Position numbers and translations under genes: made by a program
The notes under the pieces: generated by a model
Databases searched by the model: none
Told to the model about the DNA's origin: nothing
Seen by the model: only the letters and a program-made list of their open reading frames with translations
Source of the DNA: Paenalicyclobacillus macrosporangiidus
Lineage (GTDB): Bacteria > Bacillota > Bacilli > Alicyclobacillales > Alicyclobacillaceae
Direction: 5' to 3'
NCBI RefSeq assembly: GCF_900116805.1
Contig: NZ_FPBV01000004.1
Coordinates: 1 to 64,000, forward strand
Length of the DNA: 64,000 nt
In this document: positions 9,101 to 17,499 of the stretch, piece by piece
How the letters are laid out: every line of letters begins with the position of its first letter
Position numbering within the stretch: position 1 is the stretch's first letter

Positions 9101-9773
9101 TCGCCTTCCACTCGGCCTCGAGCGCCTGGTACCGCCGGGCCCGCTCCGCCTCCACCTGAAGGGGACCCGCCTGCCGCTGCAGCTCCGAGAGGAGGTCGTC
9201 GACGCGCACGATGTTCGCCGCCGTCTCCTCCAGCTTGCGTTCCGCCTCCCGTTTGCGGAACTTGAATTTCACGATGCCGGCAGCGTCCTCGAACGGCCCC
9301 CGGCGATCCTCAGGGCGGGTGGAGAGCATCTCCTCGATGCGCCCCTGCCCGATGATGGAATAGGACTCCCGCCCCATGCCCGAGTCCATGAACAGTTCGG
9401 TGATGTCGCGCAAGCGGCACGGCTGCCGGTTGATGAAATACTCGCTCTCGCCCGAGCGGTACACCCGCCGAGTCACCGTCACCTCGTCGAACACCACCGG
9501 CAGATGGCGGTCCGTGTTGTCCAGCGTCAACGTGACCTCGCAAAAATTGATGGGCCGGCGCGTCTCGCTGCCGGCGAAGATCACGTCCTCCATCTTGCTG
9601 CCGCGCAGATTCTTTGCGCTCTGCTCGCCGAGCACCCAGCGGATGGCGTCGGCGATGTTGCTCTTGCCGCTTCCATTCGGCCCCACCACCGCGGTGATGC
9701 CAGGGGAGAAGTCGATTCCGGTCTTGTCTGCGAATGACTTGAACCCCACGACATCAATCCGCTTCAGGAACAA
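6198..9773 (-). CDS. smc: Chromosome segregation ATPase SMC
   Basis: Core of the SMC-ScpA-ScpB condensin that organises and separates sister chromosomes. At 1191 residues it has standard length. Walker A is GPNGSGKSN near residue 32. Two long coiled coils flank a hinge of about 500-680. The C terminus carries the ABC signature LLSGGERALTAMA and Walker B FCVLDEVEAALDE. The gene overlaps rnc by 20 bp. Long open frames of 1184 residues on the opposite strand are shadows of its GC-rich coiled-coil codons. Confidence 0.98.
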   Translation of the reverse strand: MFLKRIDVVGFKSFADKTGIDFSPGITAVVGPNGSGKSNIADAIRWVLGEQSAKNLRGSKMEDVIFAGSETRRPINFCEVTLTLDNTDRHLPVVFDEVTVTRRVYRSGESEYFINRQPCRLRDITELFMDSGMGRESYSIIGQGRIEEMLSTRPEDRRGPFEDAAGIVKFKFRKREAERKLEETAANIVRVDDLLSELQRQAGPLQVEAERARRYQALEAEWKAIDIALLVAEIDQLNHRWREASATVEDLSRLRIQQAQAVAERETAFQETRRRFEEAAAAADTLQKRLMEDLQARQRSEGDLALARERLANAQAVIADREAQRQQVAVEWEELRRQREQVDARRAEVRSHREGQAAALEAALGAVDPKARQRLEDDIARLNADLIEAHHQAASLRNELKLAEESIAQEDRRRERLDADLQRLREEAKRYAAEETRWSEAAAEQQAQMRAAEAELEELGRQVQALGQEDAALAARLNELKARMASLSSRHDLLRELEEGYDGYALGVKTVLQASAKQRLQGVHGALATLVEVAKEHETAVEVALGGALQNIVVETEEDARAAIDLLKRRQAGRATFLPISVIKPRRLSAQDLERVRGTPGFVGVASDLVRCRPEHRGVVEHLLGNVVVAERLVDANALARRLDYRVRIVTREGDVVSPGGAMTGGSHHRRGPGLLGRSRERREVERHLEACREAEAQLVAEQSAVRGRISALGRQQQAVWERLEESKTALAAAEAAAQEARTRRQSVQERLDSVRWDADQLQQGQDAWRARAAEAAQRLVLAEAEIRKLESMLSDARARLAAWDAEASARQETVTALRVEVARLEQEEEALSHQVRDLDDRMHRLASRRSLLEKDIAVQADAALQAEDAIAEASARLEALAGQVVDLEAQLEEIRQSRSGLEAEVAEGERRLREAQRALAELDERLHRAEVQAERADLELNHALRKLGESYQMTYEWARGHHPPPEDVEAAKREADRLRRAMADLGTVRTGAIEEWERLSQRLQFLTDERNDLEQARANLNRVIAEMDEEMARRFRQTFEQIRAEFQVSFRQLFDGGRADLTLTEPDQPLTTGIEVIAQPPGKKLQNLNLLSGGERALTAMALLFAILKVRPVPFCVLDEVEAALDEANVSRFAQQLRRFSDETQFIVITHRRGTMEEADVLYGVTMQESGVSSLIGVRLGDDEPEFESA

Positions 9774-10479
9774 CCGGATCCCTCCTCACCGGCAGGCGGC
9801 CCAAGCGCTGCAGGGCCTCGCCGGCCGCGCGCTGCTCCGCCTCTTTCTTCGAGCGACCGCTGCCGCGGCCCATGCACTCGTCGCCGACCCAGACTTGGAC
9901 GACAAATTCCCGGGCGTGCGCCGGTCCGCGCTCTTCCACGGTCTCATAGCGGAGATCCCGGCCCAGATGTTGTTGCACCCACTCCTGCAGCGCCGTCTTG
10001 CAATCGAGCGCCGAGGAATAGTCATGTACGTGCGGAAACATGTGACGGTGCGCGAACGCCTGCACCGCGGCCAGCCCTTGATCGAGGTAGAGGGCCCCGA
10101 TAAACGCCTCGAATACGTCGGCGAGCAGAGCTGGACGGTTTCGGCCGCCCGAACGCTCCTCCCCTTTGCCGAGCCGGATGTACTGTTCAAACCCCAATCC
10201 GCGCGCGAACCGGACGAGAGAAGATTCGCACACGATGGACGCCCGCAGGCGCGTCAATTCTCCCTCTGGCAGATCCGGTCGGGTGCGGTACAAGTAGTCG
10301 CTGACGACCAGCTCCAGCACGGCGTCGCCGAGGAATTCCAGCCGTTCATTGTCTTGCAGTGCAGGTCTGCGGTGCTCGTTCCGATAGGATGCGTGCGTGA
10401 ATGCCTGCTTGAGCAGGGCGGGATTTGTAAACGTGATCTCGAGCGCGGACTGCAAATCGTCCCATCTGTTCCTCGCCAA
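9754..10479 (-). CDS. rnc: Ribonuclease III
   Basis: Double-strand-specific endoribonuclease for rRNA precursors and structured mRNAs. The RNase III domain carries the signature NERLEFLGDAVLELVVSD (near 42-59) with the metal-binding Glu and Asp. A C-terminal dsRNA-binding domain (about 160-230) ends in GSGRSKKEAEQRAAGEAL. The start codon is TTG (MARNRWDDL) with GAGGTGAGG before it. It lies only about 20 bp after an intrinsic terminator, leaving no visible room for its own promoter. It overlaps smc by 20 bp. Confidence 0.97.
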   Translation of the reverse strand: MARNRWDDLQSALEITFTNPALLKQAFTHASYRNEHRRPALQDNERLEFLGDAVLELVVSDYLYRTRPDLPEGELTRLRASIVCESSLVRFARGLGFEQYIRLGKGEERSGGRNRPALLADVFEAFIGALYLDQGLAAVQAFAHRHMFPHVHDYSSALDCKTALQEWVQQHLGRDLRYETVEERGPAHAREFVVQVWVGDECMGRGSGRSKKEAEQRAAGEALQRLGRLPVRRDPVVPEAD

Positions 10480-10498
10480 GCGACCTCACCTCTATTTG

Positions 10499-10527
10499 GA
10501 AAAAGCCCCCGGCCCAAGCCGGGGGCT
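10499..10527 (-). terminator. Intrinsic terminator after fabF
   Basis: On the minus strand a 10-bp perfect stem AGCCCCCGGC / GCCGGGGGCT with a TTGG loop is followed by TTTTTCC. It lies 22 bp after the fabF stop and about 20 bp before the rnc start codon, so rnc-smc expression from upstream would need readthrough. Confidence 0.9.
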
Positions 10528-10548
10528 CGCAACCCTGCCAACGCACCG

Positions 10549-11793
10549 TCACTCCGGTTGATAACGGCTCAGCACGATGACCGCGTTGTGCCCGCCGAAC
10601 CCGAACGAATTCGACAACGCGTAACGCACCGGCGCGGGACGCGCCACGTTCGGCACGTAGTCCAGATCACACTGCGGGTCCGGTGTCTCCAGATTGATGG
10701 TCGGCGGCAGGATCCCTTCTTCAATCGTCTTCACCGTCGCCACCGCCTCGACGCCGCCCGCCGCACCGAGCAGGTGCCCAATCATGGATTTATTGGAGCT
10801 GACGGCGAGGCGCTTGGCGTGTTCACCAAACAACCGCTTAATGGCCACCGTCTCCAACACGTCGCCGAGGTCCGTCGAGGTACCGTGCGCATTGATGTAA
10901 TCCACGTCCTCCGGGCGAATGCCGGCGTCCCGCAGGGCGGCGGCCATGGCCCGGTAGGCGCCCTCTCCTTCCGGATGCGGCGCCGTGACGTGATAGGCGT
11001 CTCCCGACATCCCGTACCCGACGATCTCCGCCCGTATGCGGGCCCCGCGGGCCAAGGCGTGATCGAGCGCCTCCAGCACGATGACACCCGAACCTTCGCC
11101 CATGACGAAACCGTCCCGGTCCTTGTCAAACGGGCGGCTCGCTTTCTCCGGCGCGTCGTTGCGCGTGGACAACGCTTTCGCGTTGCTGAAGCCCGCCAGC
11201 GCCAGATCGACGATGGCCGCCTCGCTGCCGCCCGCAATCATCACATCCGCGTCACCGCGTTCGATGATCTTAAACGCGTCACCGATGGCGTGCGTCCCGG
11301 TCGCGCACGCGGTCACGGCCGCTGAGTTCGGACCCTTGGCCCCGAGCAGGATGGAGACCTGGCCGGACGCCATGTTCGCAATCATCATCGGGACGACAAA
11401 TGGGCTCACCCGGCGCGGCCCCCGGTCCAAGAGGGTACGGTAGTTCTCCAGCAGCGTGTGGATGCCGCCGATGCCCGAACCGATGTACACGCCGACCCGT
11501 TCGGCATTCTCCTCATGGATCTCGAGCCCCGCGTCCTCCACCGCCTGCCGCGCGGCGGCGATGGCAAACTGCGTAAACCGGTCGAGCCGGCGCAACTCCT
11601 TCTTGTCGATATATGGTTCCGGATTGAAATCGCGAACCACGGCTGCGATCTTGGTGGGGTAGTCGGACACGTCGAACGCGTCGATCCTCGACACCCCCGA
11701 GCGCCCCTCCACCAGATTGCGCCAAAACGTGGGGACGTCGCTGCCGATGGGCGTGACCACCCCGAGTCCCGTGATGACGACTCGCCGTTTCAC
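10549..11793 (-). CDS. fabF: 3-oxoacyl-ACP synthase II (FabF)
   Basis: Condensing enzyme that adds malonyl-ACP to growing acyl-ACP in the elongation cycle of type II fatty acid synthesis. The catalytic triad is visible: Cys163 in [11 protein letters not shown], His303 in [11 protein letters not shown] and His340 in IGHLLGAAG. The C-terminal loop [11 protein letters not shown] is present. The 414 residues are normal. It closes the fab operon (fapR-plsX-fabH-fabD-fabG-acpP-fabF) and is followed by a strong terminator. Confidence 0.97.
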   Translation of the reverse strand: MKRRVVITGLGVVTPIGSDVPTFWRNLVEGRSGVSRIDAFDVSDYPTKIAAVVRDFNPEPYIDKKELRRLDRFTQFAIAAARQAVEDAGLEIHEENAERVGVYIGSGIGGIHTLLENYRTLLDRGPRRVSPFVVPMMIANMASGQVSILLGAKGPNSAAVTACATGTHAIGDAFKIIERGDADVMIAGGSEAAIVDLALAGFSNAKALSTRNDAPEKASRPFDKDRDGFVMGEGSGVIVLEALDHALARGARIRAEIVGYGMSGDAYHVTAPHPEGEGAYRAMAAALRDAGIRPEDVDYINAHGTSTDLGDVLETVAIKRLFGEHAKRLAVSSNKSMIGHLLGAAGGVEAVATVKTIEEGILPPTINLETPDPQCDLDYVPNVARPAPVRYALSNSFGFGGHNAVIVLSRYQPE

Positions 11794-11871
11794 CCTTGCA
11801 CCCCCATCCGTACCCCGCGATATAACAAAGCCCCGGCAACCGCGCGGGACTCCGTTGCAAAGCTGTCTGTG

Positions 11872-12108
11872 TCACGACTGATGCGATTCGATATATGTAA
11901 CCACATCGCCGACGGTCCGGATTTTCTCCGCGTCTTCATCGGAGATCTCCATGTCGAACTCATCTTCCAATTCCATGATCAGTTCGACGACGTCCAGGGA
12001 ATCGGCACCCAGGTCGTCCTTGAACGTGGAGTCCGGGGTGACCTTGTCGTCCTCGACTCCGAGGCGCTCGACGATGATCTTCTTCACGCGTTCAAACGTG
12101 TCAGCCAT
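11872..12108 (-). CDS. acpP: Acyl carrier protein
   Basis: Carries growing acyl chains on a phosphopantetheine arm for fatty acid synthesis and for PlsX. The attachment Ser37 is in the classic [10 protein letters not shown] motif, and the protein is strongly acidic as expected. The ATG at 12108 ([10 protein letters not shown]) follows GGAGGGGGTGAG. Length 78. It lies between fabG and fabF. Confidence 0.98.
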   Translation of the reverse strand: MADTFERVKKIIVERLGVEDDKVTPDSTFKDDLGADSLDVVELIMELEDEFDMEISDEDAEKIRTVGDVVTYIESHQS

Positions 12109-12151
12109 GATCTCACCCCCTCCTGCGAACAAGCCCACACTCCAGAGTATA

Positions 12152-12889
12152 CTACATGGCCATGCCGCCGTCGACATTCAGCACCTGCCCGGTGATGTAC
12201 GCCGCGTCGGGCGACGCCAAGAAGGCGACCGCCTTGGCCACGTGCACGGGTTGTCCCACGTGCCCGAGCGGGATTTGTTCCTTCATTTTGGCCACCCATT
12301 CCTCGCCGAGCTCCGCCGTCATGTCCGTCTCGATGAAGCCCGGCGCGACGGCGTTGACCGTGATGTTCCGCGGCGCCAACTCCCGGGCCGCCGCTTTCGT
12401 CAACCCAATCAGCCCCGCCTTCGCCGAGACGTAATTGGCCTGCCCCACGTTGCCGACAATCCCCACGACCGACGTGATGTTGATGATGCGCCCGGAGCGC
12501 TGTTTCATCATCGGCCGGGCCGCCGCGCGGATCAGGTGAAACGCGCCCTTGAGATTGGTGTCGAGGACCGCGTCCCACTCCTCGTCCTTCATCCGCAGCA
12601 ACAACGTGTCGCGGGTGATGCCGGCGTTATTCACGACGACGTCCAGCCGGCCAAAGGCAGCCAACGCTGATTCTACCAACCGCTCCGCGTCGGATGCAAT
12701 ACGCACGTCCGCCTGTTCGACGATGGCGCGCCCGCCCTCCTGCTCAATCAAGCGAGCGGTCTCCCGCGCCTCTTCGATGCGGCCGACGCAGTTGACGACC
12801 ACACGGCCTCCGCCGCGGCCCAGCTCGACAGCGATGGCCCGCCCGATGCCGCGCGAAGCGCCGGTGACGATGGATACCCTCTCCTGCAC
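12152..12889 (-). CDS. fabG: 3-oxoacyl-ACP reductase (FabG)
   Basis: NADPH-dependent reduction of 3-oxoacyl-ACP to 3-hydroxyacyl-ACP in fatty acid elongation. It is a short-chain dehydrogenase with a cofactor loop [13 protein letters not shown] (residues 9-21), NNAG (87-90) and the catalytic Ser140, Tyr153 and Lys157 (YVSAK). It ends [13 protein letters not shown], the usual FabG C terminus. The 245 residues are normal. It sits 63 bp after fabD and just before acpP. Confidence 0.97.
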   Translation of the reverse strand: MQERVSIVTGASRGIGRAIAVELGRGGGRVVVNCVGRIEEARETARLIEQEGGRAIVEQADVRIASDAERLVESALAAFGRLDVVVNNAGITRDTLLLRMKDEEWDAVLDTNLKGAFHLIRAAARPMMKQRSGRIINITSVVGIVGNVGQANYVSAKAGLIGLTKAAARELAPRNITVNAVAPGFIETDMTAELGEEWVAKMKEQIPLGHVGQPVHVAKAVAFLASPDAAYITGQVLNVDGGMAM

Positions 12890-12952
12890 CCGTACACCTC
12901 CTCCTTCTCGCCCGTCCGGGGCGTCCGGCCGCTTGAGCCTTCCGCCCGTCCC

Positions 12953-13891
12953 TCAGGCCTGAATCGCCGCGATGGTCTCGCGCAACGAGACTTCATCTTC
13001 TACGTGAAAAGCCGGAATCCTGCGATCCACTTTGCGGATCAGCCCGGAGAGCACCGTGCCGGGGCCGAATTCGATAAAGCCCTCCACGCCCATCTCCAGC
13101 ATGGCGCGTACCTCATCCTCCCACCGGACCGGCCGGTACAACTGAACCTCCAGTGCCTGCCGAAGCGCGGCGAGGTCCGTGCGTGCGACGGCGTCGACGT
13201 TGGCCATGACCGGGATGGTGGTCTCCTGCCAGGTCACCTCCGCCAGCGCGCGCGCCAGGCGCTCCGCGGCCGGCTTCATGAGCGAGCTGTGGAAGGGGCC
13301 GCTGACCTCCAACGGGATGACGCGCCGCGCCCCGCGCTCCTTGGCCAACTCGCCCGCCCGGGCCACCGCCTCCGCGGCGCCGGAGATGACAATCTGGCCG
13401 GGGCAGTTGAAGTTTGCCACCTCCACCGGCTCTCCCGGCGCCGATGCCTCGCGGCAGACCGCCTCCAGCTCGGCGGCATCCATGCCGAGCACGGCGGACA
13501 TCGCCCCTTGGCCCGCCGGGACCGCCTCGTCCATCCAGCGGCCGCGCAGGTGCACCAGTCGGACCGCTTCCTCGAAGCGAAGCACCCCGGCCGCCACCAA
13601 GGCCGAATACTCGCCCAGGCTGTGGCCGGCGGTGACCACCGGATCGATCCCGGTCAACTCCCGAAACACCCGGTGCGCCGCCGTGCTGACGGTCAACAGC
13701 GCCGGCTGCGTATGATAGGTCAGCTTCAGCTCCGCCTCGGGTCCCTCAAAGCACAGCCGGCTGAGGGAGAAGCCCAGCACCCGATCGGCCGTCTCCATCA
13801 CCTCGCGAGCCGTCGGATAACGGTCGTACAATGCTTTGCCCATCCCTACGTACTGGGCCCCTTGGCCCGGAAACACAAACGCGAGTTTCAC
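12953..13891 (-). CDS. fabD: Malonyl-CoA:ACP transacylase (FabD)
   Basis: Loads malonyl groups from CoA onto ACP for chain elongation. The nucleophile Ser91 is in GHSLGEY, the partner His201 in GPFHSSLM, and the oxyanion-region motif FPGQGAQYVGMG is at residues 7-18. Length 312, as in the family. It lies 25 bp after fabH in the fab operon. Confidence 0.97.
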   Translation of the reverse strand: MKLAFVFPGQGAQYVGMGKALYDRYPTAREVMETADRVLGFSLSRLCFEGPEAELKLTYHTQPALLTVSTAAHRVFRELTGIDPVVTAGHSLGEYSALVAAGVLRFEEAVRLVHLRGRWMDEAVPAGQGAMSAVLGMDAAELEAVCREASAPGEPVEVANFNCPGQIVISGAAEAVARAGELAKERGARRVIPLEVSGPFHSSLMKPAAERLARALAEVTWQETTIPVMANVDAVARTDLAALRQALEVQLYRPVRWEDEVRAMLEMGVEGFIEFGPGTVLSGLIRKVDRRIPAFHVEDEVSLRETIAAIQA

Positions 13892-13916
13892 CCGATTCCC
13901 TCCTTGGCTCGGGAGA

Positions 13917-14906
13917 TCACAGCCGGACGGCCGTGGCCCCCCACGTCAAACCGCCGCCAAACCCAACCATGACAATCAGCTGCCCGGCCCGGGCGCGGCC
14001 GCTGCGCACCGCTTCATCCAGCGCAATCGGGATGGAAGAGGCGGAGGTGTTGCCATACCGGTCGATGGTGACGACCACCTTCTCTTCCTCCAACCCGAAT
14101 CGCTTTCGGGCCGCGTCGATGATGCGGATGTTCGCCTGATGGGGCACCAACAGGTCGATGTCCTCCCGCGCCAAGCCCGCGGCATCCAGCACCCGCTCGG
14201 TCGAAGAGGCCATGGCCTTGACGGCGAACTTGAACGTCTCCCGTCCCTCCATCTTGATGAAGTGCTGGCGCGCCGCCACCGACTCCGCGCTGGCCGGTTG
14301 GCGCGAACCGCCGGCGGGCAAGTAAAGGAACCGGCCGCCGCTGCCGTCGGAGCCGAGATCGAAGGCGAGGAAGCCGCGGTCTTCCGGCACGCGGCCGACC
14401 AACACCGCCCCCGCCCCGTCCCCGAACAGCACGCACGTGCTGCGGTCCTCGTAGTCCGTGATGCGGGACAAGAGGTCGGCGGCGCACACCAATACATACC
14501 GCTGCATTCCGCTCTCCACCATCGCCACGGCATTGGCCAGCGCGTACAGAAATCCGGTGCAGGCGGCCGACAGGTCGAAAGCGCCGGCGTGAACCGCCCC
14601 GATGCGGTACTGGATCAAGCTGGCCGTGGATGGAAACATCATGTCCGGGGTGACCGTGGCGCAGATCACCATGCCCACGTCCTCCGGCGCCACCCCGGCC
14701 GCTTCCAGCGCCCGCTGGCAGGCCTGTACCCCGTAATCGGACGTGGCCTCCCCAGGCTCCGCGATGCGCCGCTCCCGGATACCCGTACGCTCCACGATCC
14801 ACGTATCACTTGTATCAACCATTTTCTCCAAATCGTGGTTTGTCAACACCCGCGCAGGCAGGGCTGACCCCGTGCCGAGAATCCCCGCTCGGTATGGTCG
14901 GTTCAC
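13917..14906 (-). CDS. fabH: 3-oxoacyl-ACP synthase III (FabH)
   Basis: Starts fatty acid synthesis by condensing an acyl-CoA primer with malonyl-ACP. In this lineage the primer choice decides branched or omega-alicyclic chains, but the sequence alone does not show which. The catalytic Cys116 (SAACTGFLYAL), His256 (VPHQANIRI) and Asn286 (YGNTSASS) are all present. Length 329. It overlaps plsX by 4 bp (ATGA). In B. subtilis fabH genes lie elsewhere, so its place between plsX and fabD is a lineage difference. Confidence 0.96.
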   Translation of the reverse strand: MNRPYRAGILGTGSALPARVLTNHDLEKMVDTSDTWIVERTGIRERRIAEPGEATSDYGVQACQRALEAAGVAPEDVGMVICATVTPDMMFPSTASLIQYRIGAVHAGAFDLSAACTGFLYALANAVAMVESGMQRYVLVCAADLLSRITDYEDRSTCVLFGDGAGAVLVGRVPEDRGFLAFDLGSDGSGGRFLYLPAGGSRQPASAESVAARQHFIKMEGRETFKFAVKAMASSTERVLDAAGLAREDIDLLVPHQANIRIIDAARKRFGLEEEKVVVTIDRYGNTSASSIPIALDEAVRSGRARAGQLIVMVGFGGGLTWGATAVRL

Positions 14907-15922
14907 TTGTCGTTCTCCTCCCGCGCCGGCTCAACCCCGTGGGCCAAGCCCTGCGCCATTTTCTGAACCATGTCCTGTTCGACAAAACGGACGGCCTGCC
15001 GCAGGGCGGATCGCCACGCCCGCGCGTCGCTGCTGCCGTGCGCCTTGATGCATCCGCCCGCGACGCCGAGAAAGGGGGCCCCGCCGTACTCCGCGTAGTC
15101 AAACCGGTTCCGCAGCCGAACGAGGGACGGTTTGAGGACGGCGCCGGCCAACTTCTGCGCCATGCCCGCCGTCAACACTTCGCGGAGCGCGCCGAACAGG
15201 CCCAGGCCCACCCCCTCAATCAGCTTCAACACGACGTTCCCGACGAACCCGTCGCACACCGCCACGTCGACCGCGCCGCTGAGCAATTCGCGCGCCTCGA
15301 CGTTGCCCGTGAAGTTCAGCCCAGAGGCCGCCAACCGGCCATACACTTCTTTGCAGACAGCGTTTCCCTTGCCCGGCTCGGTGCCCACGTTGAGCAACCC
15401 CACCCTGGGGTTTGCAATGCCGAGCACGTGCTGCGAATACAGGCTCGCCATCACCGCGAACTGCAGCAGATTGTGGCTGTCGGCGTCCATCGTCGCGCCG
15501 GCGTCGGCGAGCATCACCCCGTTCCCGGAAAACGTCGGGAGGACGGGCGCCAACGCGGGCCGGTGGATGCCCCGCAGACGGCCGACGACCAACAGCCCAG
15601 CGGCCACCAGTGCACCGGTGCTGCCCGCCGACACCATCGCGTCCGCCTCTCCGTCCCGAACCAGACGCGCAGCGGTCACCAGCGATGAATCCGGTTTCCG
15701 CCGCACGGCGCGCGCCGGTTCCTCGTCCATCTCAATCACGCTGTCGGTGTGCAGCACCGTCACCTGACGAGGCCACGGCACGTCCGCAACGGCGCGCATC
15801 TTGACCTCGTCTCCCACGAGGACGAACGAGACGTCCGGCCGTTCGGATGCCATCGCCAACACGCCCTGGACGGGCGCGGCCGGTGCCAGGTCGCCGCCCA
15901 TGACGTCAATCGCGATTCTCAC
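14903..15922 (-). CDS. plsX: Phosphate acyltransferase PlsX
   Basis: Converts acyl-ACP to acyl-phosphate, the acyl donor for PlsY in phospholipid synthesis. Starts MRIAIDVMGGDLAPAAPVQG with the family's DxMGGD motif. The 339 residues include the phosphotransacetylase-like signatures SAGSTGALVAAG and NVGTEPGKGN. Its ATG overlaps the fapR stop by 4 bp and its stop overlaps fabH by 4 bp. This coupling puts it under fapR control. Confidence 0.97.
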   Translation of the reverse strand: MRIAIDVMGGDLAPAAPVQGVLAMASERPDVSFVLVGDEVKMRAVADVPWPRQVTVLHTDSVIEMDEEPARAVRRKPDSSLVTAARLVRDGEADAMVSAGSTGALVAAGLLVVGRLRGIHRPALAPVLPTFSGNGVMLADAGATMDADSHNLLQFAVMASLYSQHVLGIANPRVGLLNVGTEPGKGNAVCKEVYGRLAASGLNFTGNVEARELLSGAVDVAVCDGFVGNVVLKLIEGVGLGLFGALREVLTAGMAQKLAGAVLKPSLVRLRNRFDYAEYGGAPFLGVAGGCIKAHGSSDARAWRSALRQAVRFVEQDMVQKMAQGLAHGVEPAREENDK

Positions 15923-16503
15923 ACGTCCACCCCTTCATCCCACGGCGCAATTGCACCGGTCCGCACCGCTTTCGTCCAGATCACGCCTTCCAATACCCGG
16001 TCGCCGCCTGCGTACGTAACCGCCTGGCACTTGCTCAGACCCGCGCGCTGCGCCACCACGTCGACGCGGCTGTGCAGCCACTCACCCAGCCGGACCGGCC
16101 GGTGGAAGCGCAGCTCCGCCTTGGCGGTCACGACCACGTCCGCATCGACCACCGCCGTGGCCAAGGAGTTGACTTGAGCGAACAGATGGTGCCCCCGCAT
16201 GATGCCCGTGCGCGCGAACACATGCTCCCGTGACACCTGGAACACCGAGGTGGCGTACCGCCCCAAAACCAGTTCCTGGATGTCGCCGACCACCTCCTGG
16301 CGTTCCAGAGAACGGAGCGCGTCCAATTGGCGGCTGGCCATCCGGCGGATGCGCTCACGCACCTCTGGAATGTGAAGTGCTGCACGGTCCAACCGGATGG
16401 TGGCCACGCTGACCTGAAAGTGTTCCGCCAACTGCTCGTCTGTCACGAACGGGTCTTCACGGATCTTCTGCACCAACGCCGCCCGGCGTTCCGACTTCTT
16501 CAG
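15919..16503 (-). CDS. fapR: Fatty acid biosynthesis repressor FapR
   Basis: DeoR-like repressor of lipid synthesis genes that is released from DNA by malonyl-CoA. It has an N-terminal HTH (TDEQLAEHFQVSVATIRLDR) and a C-terminal hot-dog effector domain (IMRGHHLFAQVNSLATAVVD). The start is unclear. The reading frame extends up to GTG 16557, but that codon lies within a palindrome. The family N terminus (basic, KKSERRAAL) and GGGGGA six bases upstream favour a rare CTG start at 16503, giving 194 residues. It heads the plsX-fab operon. Confidence 0.9.
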   Translation of the reverse strand: MKKSERRAALVQKIREDPFVTDEQLAEHFQVSVATIRLDRAALHIPEVRERIRRMASRQLDALRSLERQEVVGDIQELVLGRYATSVFQVSREHVFARTGIMRGHHLFAQVNSLATAVVDADVVVTAKAELRFHRPVRLGEWLHSRVDVVAQRAGLSKCQAVTYAGGDRVLEGVIWTKAVRTGAIAPWDEGVDV

Positions 16504-16533
16504 CGTCCATCCCCCACCGGTGATCCCACAAGG

Positions 16534-16565
16534 ATTATCACCAGATATTAAAACCACGTGATAAT
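16534..16565. promoter_or_regulatory. 32-bp palindrome upstream of fapR, candidate operator
   Basis: Perfect 8-bp inverted repeat ATTATCAC / GTGATAAT with 16 bp between the arms, AT-rich in a GC-rich context, about 30 bp before the fapR start. A possible promoter (TTGCGC, 17 bp, TACAGT on the minus strand, about 16570-16600) would put it over the transcription start. FapR itself is the likeliest binder by position. The sequence differs from the usual Bacillus FapR core of TTAGTA-type arms, so this is an inference. Confidence 0.55.
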
Positions 16566-16674
16566 TTTACTGTAGCAAGGACGCAGGCTGCGCGCAAGGG
16601 TCAGCCCACGATCCTTGCGTACGGCGGGCAGCACGCGCGTCGGTGCGGGTGTGGCCAAAAACCATCCTTGCAAT

Positions 16675-16701
16675 GAAAAAAGCCGGTTTCCACCGGCTTT
16701 C
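16675..16701 (-). terminator. Intrinsic terminator after rpmF
   Basis: Minus-strand hairpin AAAGCCGGT / ACCGGCTTT, a 9-bp stem with a 4-nt loop, ending in TTTTTTC, 9 bp after the rpmF stop. It separates yceD-rpmF from the fapR operon. Confidence 0.9.
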
Positions 16702-16709
16702 CCCGTGAT

Positions 16710-16886
16710 TCACTTCACCTTCAAAACGGTGCGGCCCTTGTAGGAACCGCAATTGCGGCACGCGTGATGCGGCAACTTGTACGCTCCGCACTGCGGGCAC
16801 GCCACCATGTCCGGCAGCTCCAGCTTGAAGTGCGTGCGGCGCAGGCGCTTGCGGGTCTTCGACACCCGGTGTTGCTGTACGGCCAC
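16710..16886 (-). CDS. rpmF: 50S ribosomal protein L32
   Basis: Large-subunit protein of the zinc-ribbon type. The 58-residue product contains the family core [18 protein letters not shown] and four zinc cysteines (CPQCG and CRNCG). I use GTG 16886 as the start: GAGGAGGTG lies upstream and the N terminus ([14 protein letters not shown]) then lines up with other L32 proteins. It pairs with the upstream yceD gene as in most Bacteria. Zn-containing form. Confidence 0.96.
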   Translation of the reverse strand: MAVQQHRVSKTRKRLRRTHFKLELPDMVACPQCGAYKLPHHACRNCGSYKGRTVLKVK

Positions 16887-16931
16887 TTCGAACACCTCCT
16901 CGACGTGGTCGTCGCGGCGACCACCCACATC

Positions 16932-17444
16932 TTACTTGGACCCGTCGTCGGAAAACAAGTCCTTCAACACGTCCAACCGCGGATCCACCGGCCTGCGGTC
17001 GCATCCGCACTCGCCCAGGTTGAGGTTCGCCCCGCACACCGGGCACAGACCTTTGCACGCGTCCGAACACACCGGATACACGTCCAACTCCAGATTGATG
17101 GCCTGTTCGATGTACGGATCCAGCTCGATGGTGTCTCCCGACAGGTGGTGATCCTCGTCCACCTCATCCGGATTGTCCGTGAACAACTCGTCGAACCGGG
17201 TCGTCAGCCCGCGCACGAACGGCTCCAGGCAACGCGAACAGTCGTAGGTCACCCGCGTTGTCAGGCGGCCGTGCACGTGGCTCGTGTGCTGTGCCGCCTC
17301 CGCCTCCAGCTCGCAGTGCACCGGATCCATCCCGGCGACCTGCGGATTCTCTTCCACGATCCGCGGCAGGTCCACATCCTCGTGCAACTTCACCGGCCGT
17401 CCGGCTTGGCGGAGGTCGGTCACATGCAGCTCCATCTCCATCAC
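16932..17444 (-). CDS. yceD: DUF177 / YceD family protein (large rRNA accumulation)
   Basis: Homologue of YceD/YlbN, tied in bacteria and plants to 23S rRNA accumulation. The 170-residue protein has a mid-region CSRCLEPF and a C-terminal cysteine cluster CPVCGANLNLGECGC that probably binds zinc, in a very acidic background. It starts MMEMELHVTDLRQAGRP. It precedes rpmF by 45 bp in the near-universal yceD-rpmF pair and has a clear sigma-A promoter upstream. Confidence 0.93.
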   Translation of the reverse strand: MMEMELHVTDLRQAGRPVKLHEDVDLPRIVEENPQVAGMDPVHCELEAEAAQHTSHVHGRLTTRVTYDCSRCLEPFVRGLTTRFDELFTDNPDEVDEDHHLSGDTIELDPYIEQAINLELDVYPVCSDACKGLCPVCGANLNLGECGCDRRPVDPRLDVLKDLFSDDGSK

Positions 17445-17463
17445 CCTGTCGACAACGGATTCC

Positions 17464-17493
17464 AGTATAGCGTCCCTCGGTGCAGGCTGTCAA
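17464..17493 (-). promoter_or_regulatory. Sigma-A promoter for yceD-rpmF
   Basis: TTGACA (17488-17493), 18-bp spacer, TATACT (17464-17469) on the minus strand, 20 bp before the yceD start. The -35 is a perfect match, and this is one of the best promoters in the window. It begins just after the ylbK stop codon. Confidence 0.88.
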
Positions 17494-17499
17494 TCCACG

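Noticed and set aside
6183-9737. 1184-codon open frame on the plus strand opposite smc
   Set aside because: It is the antisense shadow of GC-rich coiled-coil codons of smc. Its product is Arg/His/Leu-rich, with no recognisable motif and no ribosome binding site logic.
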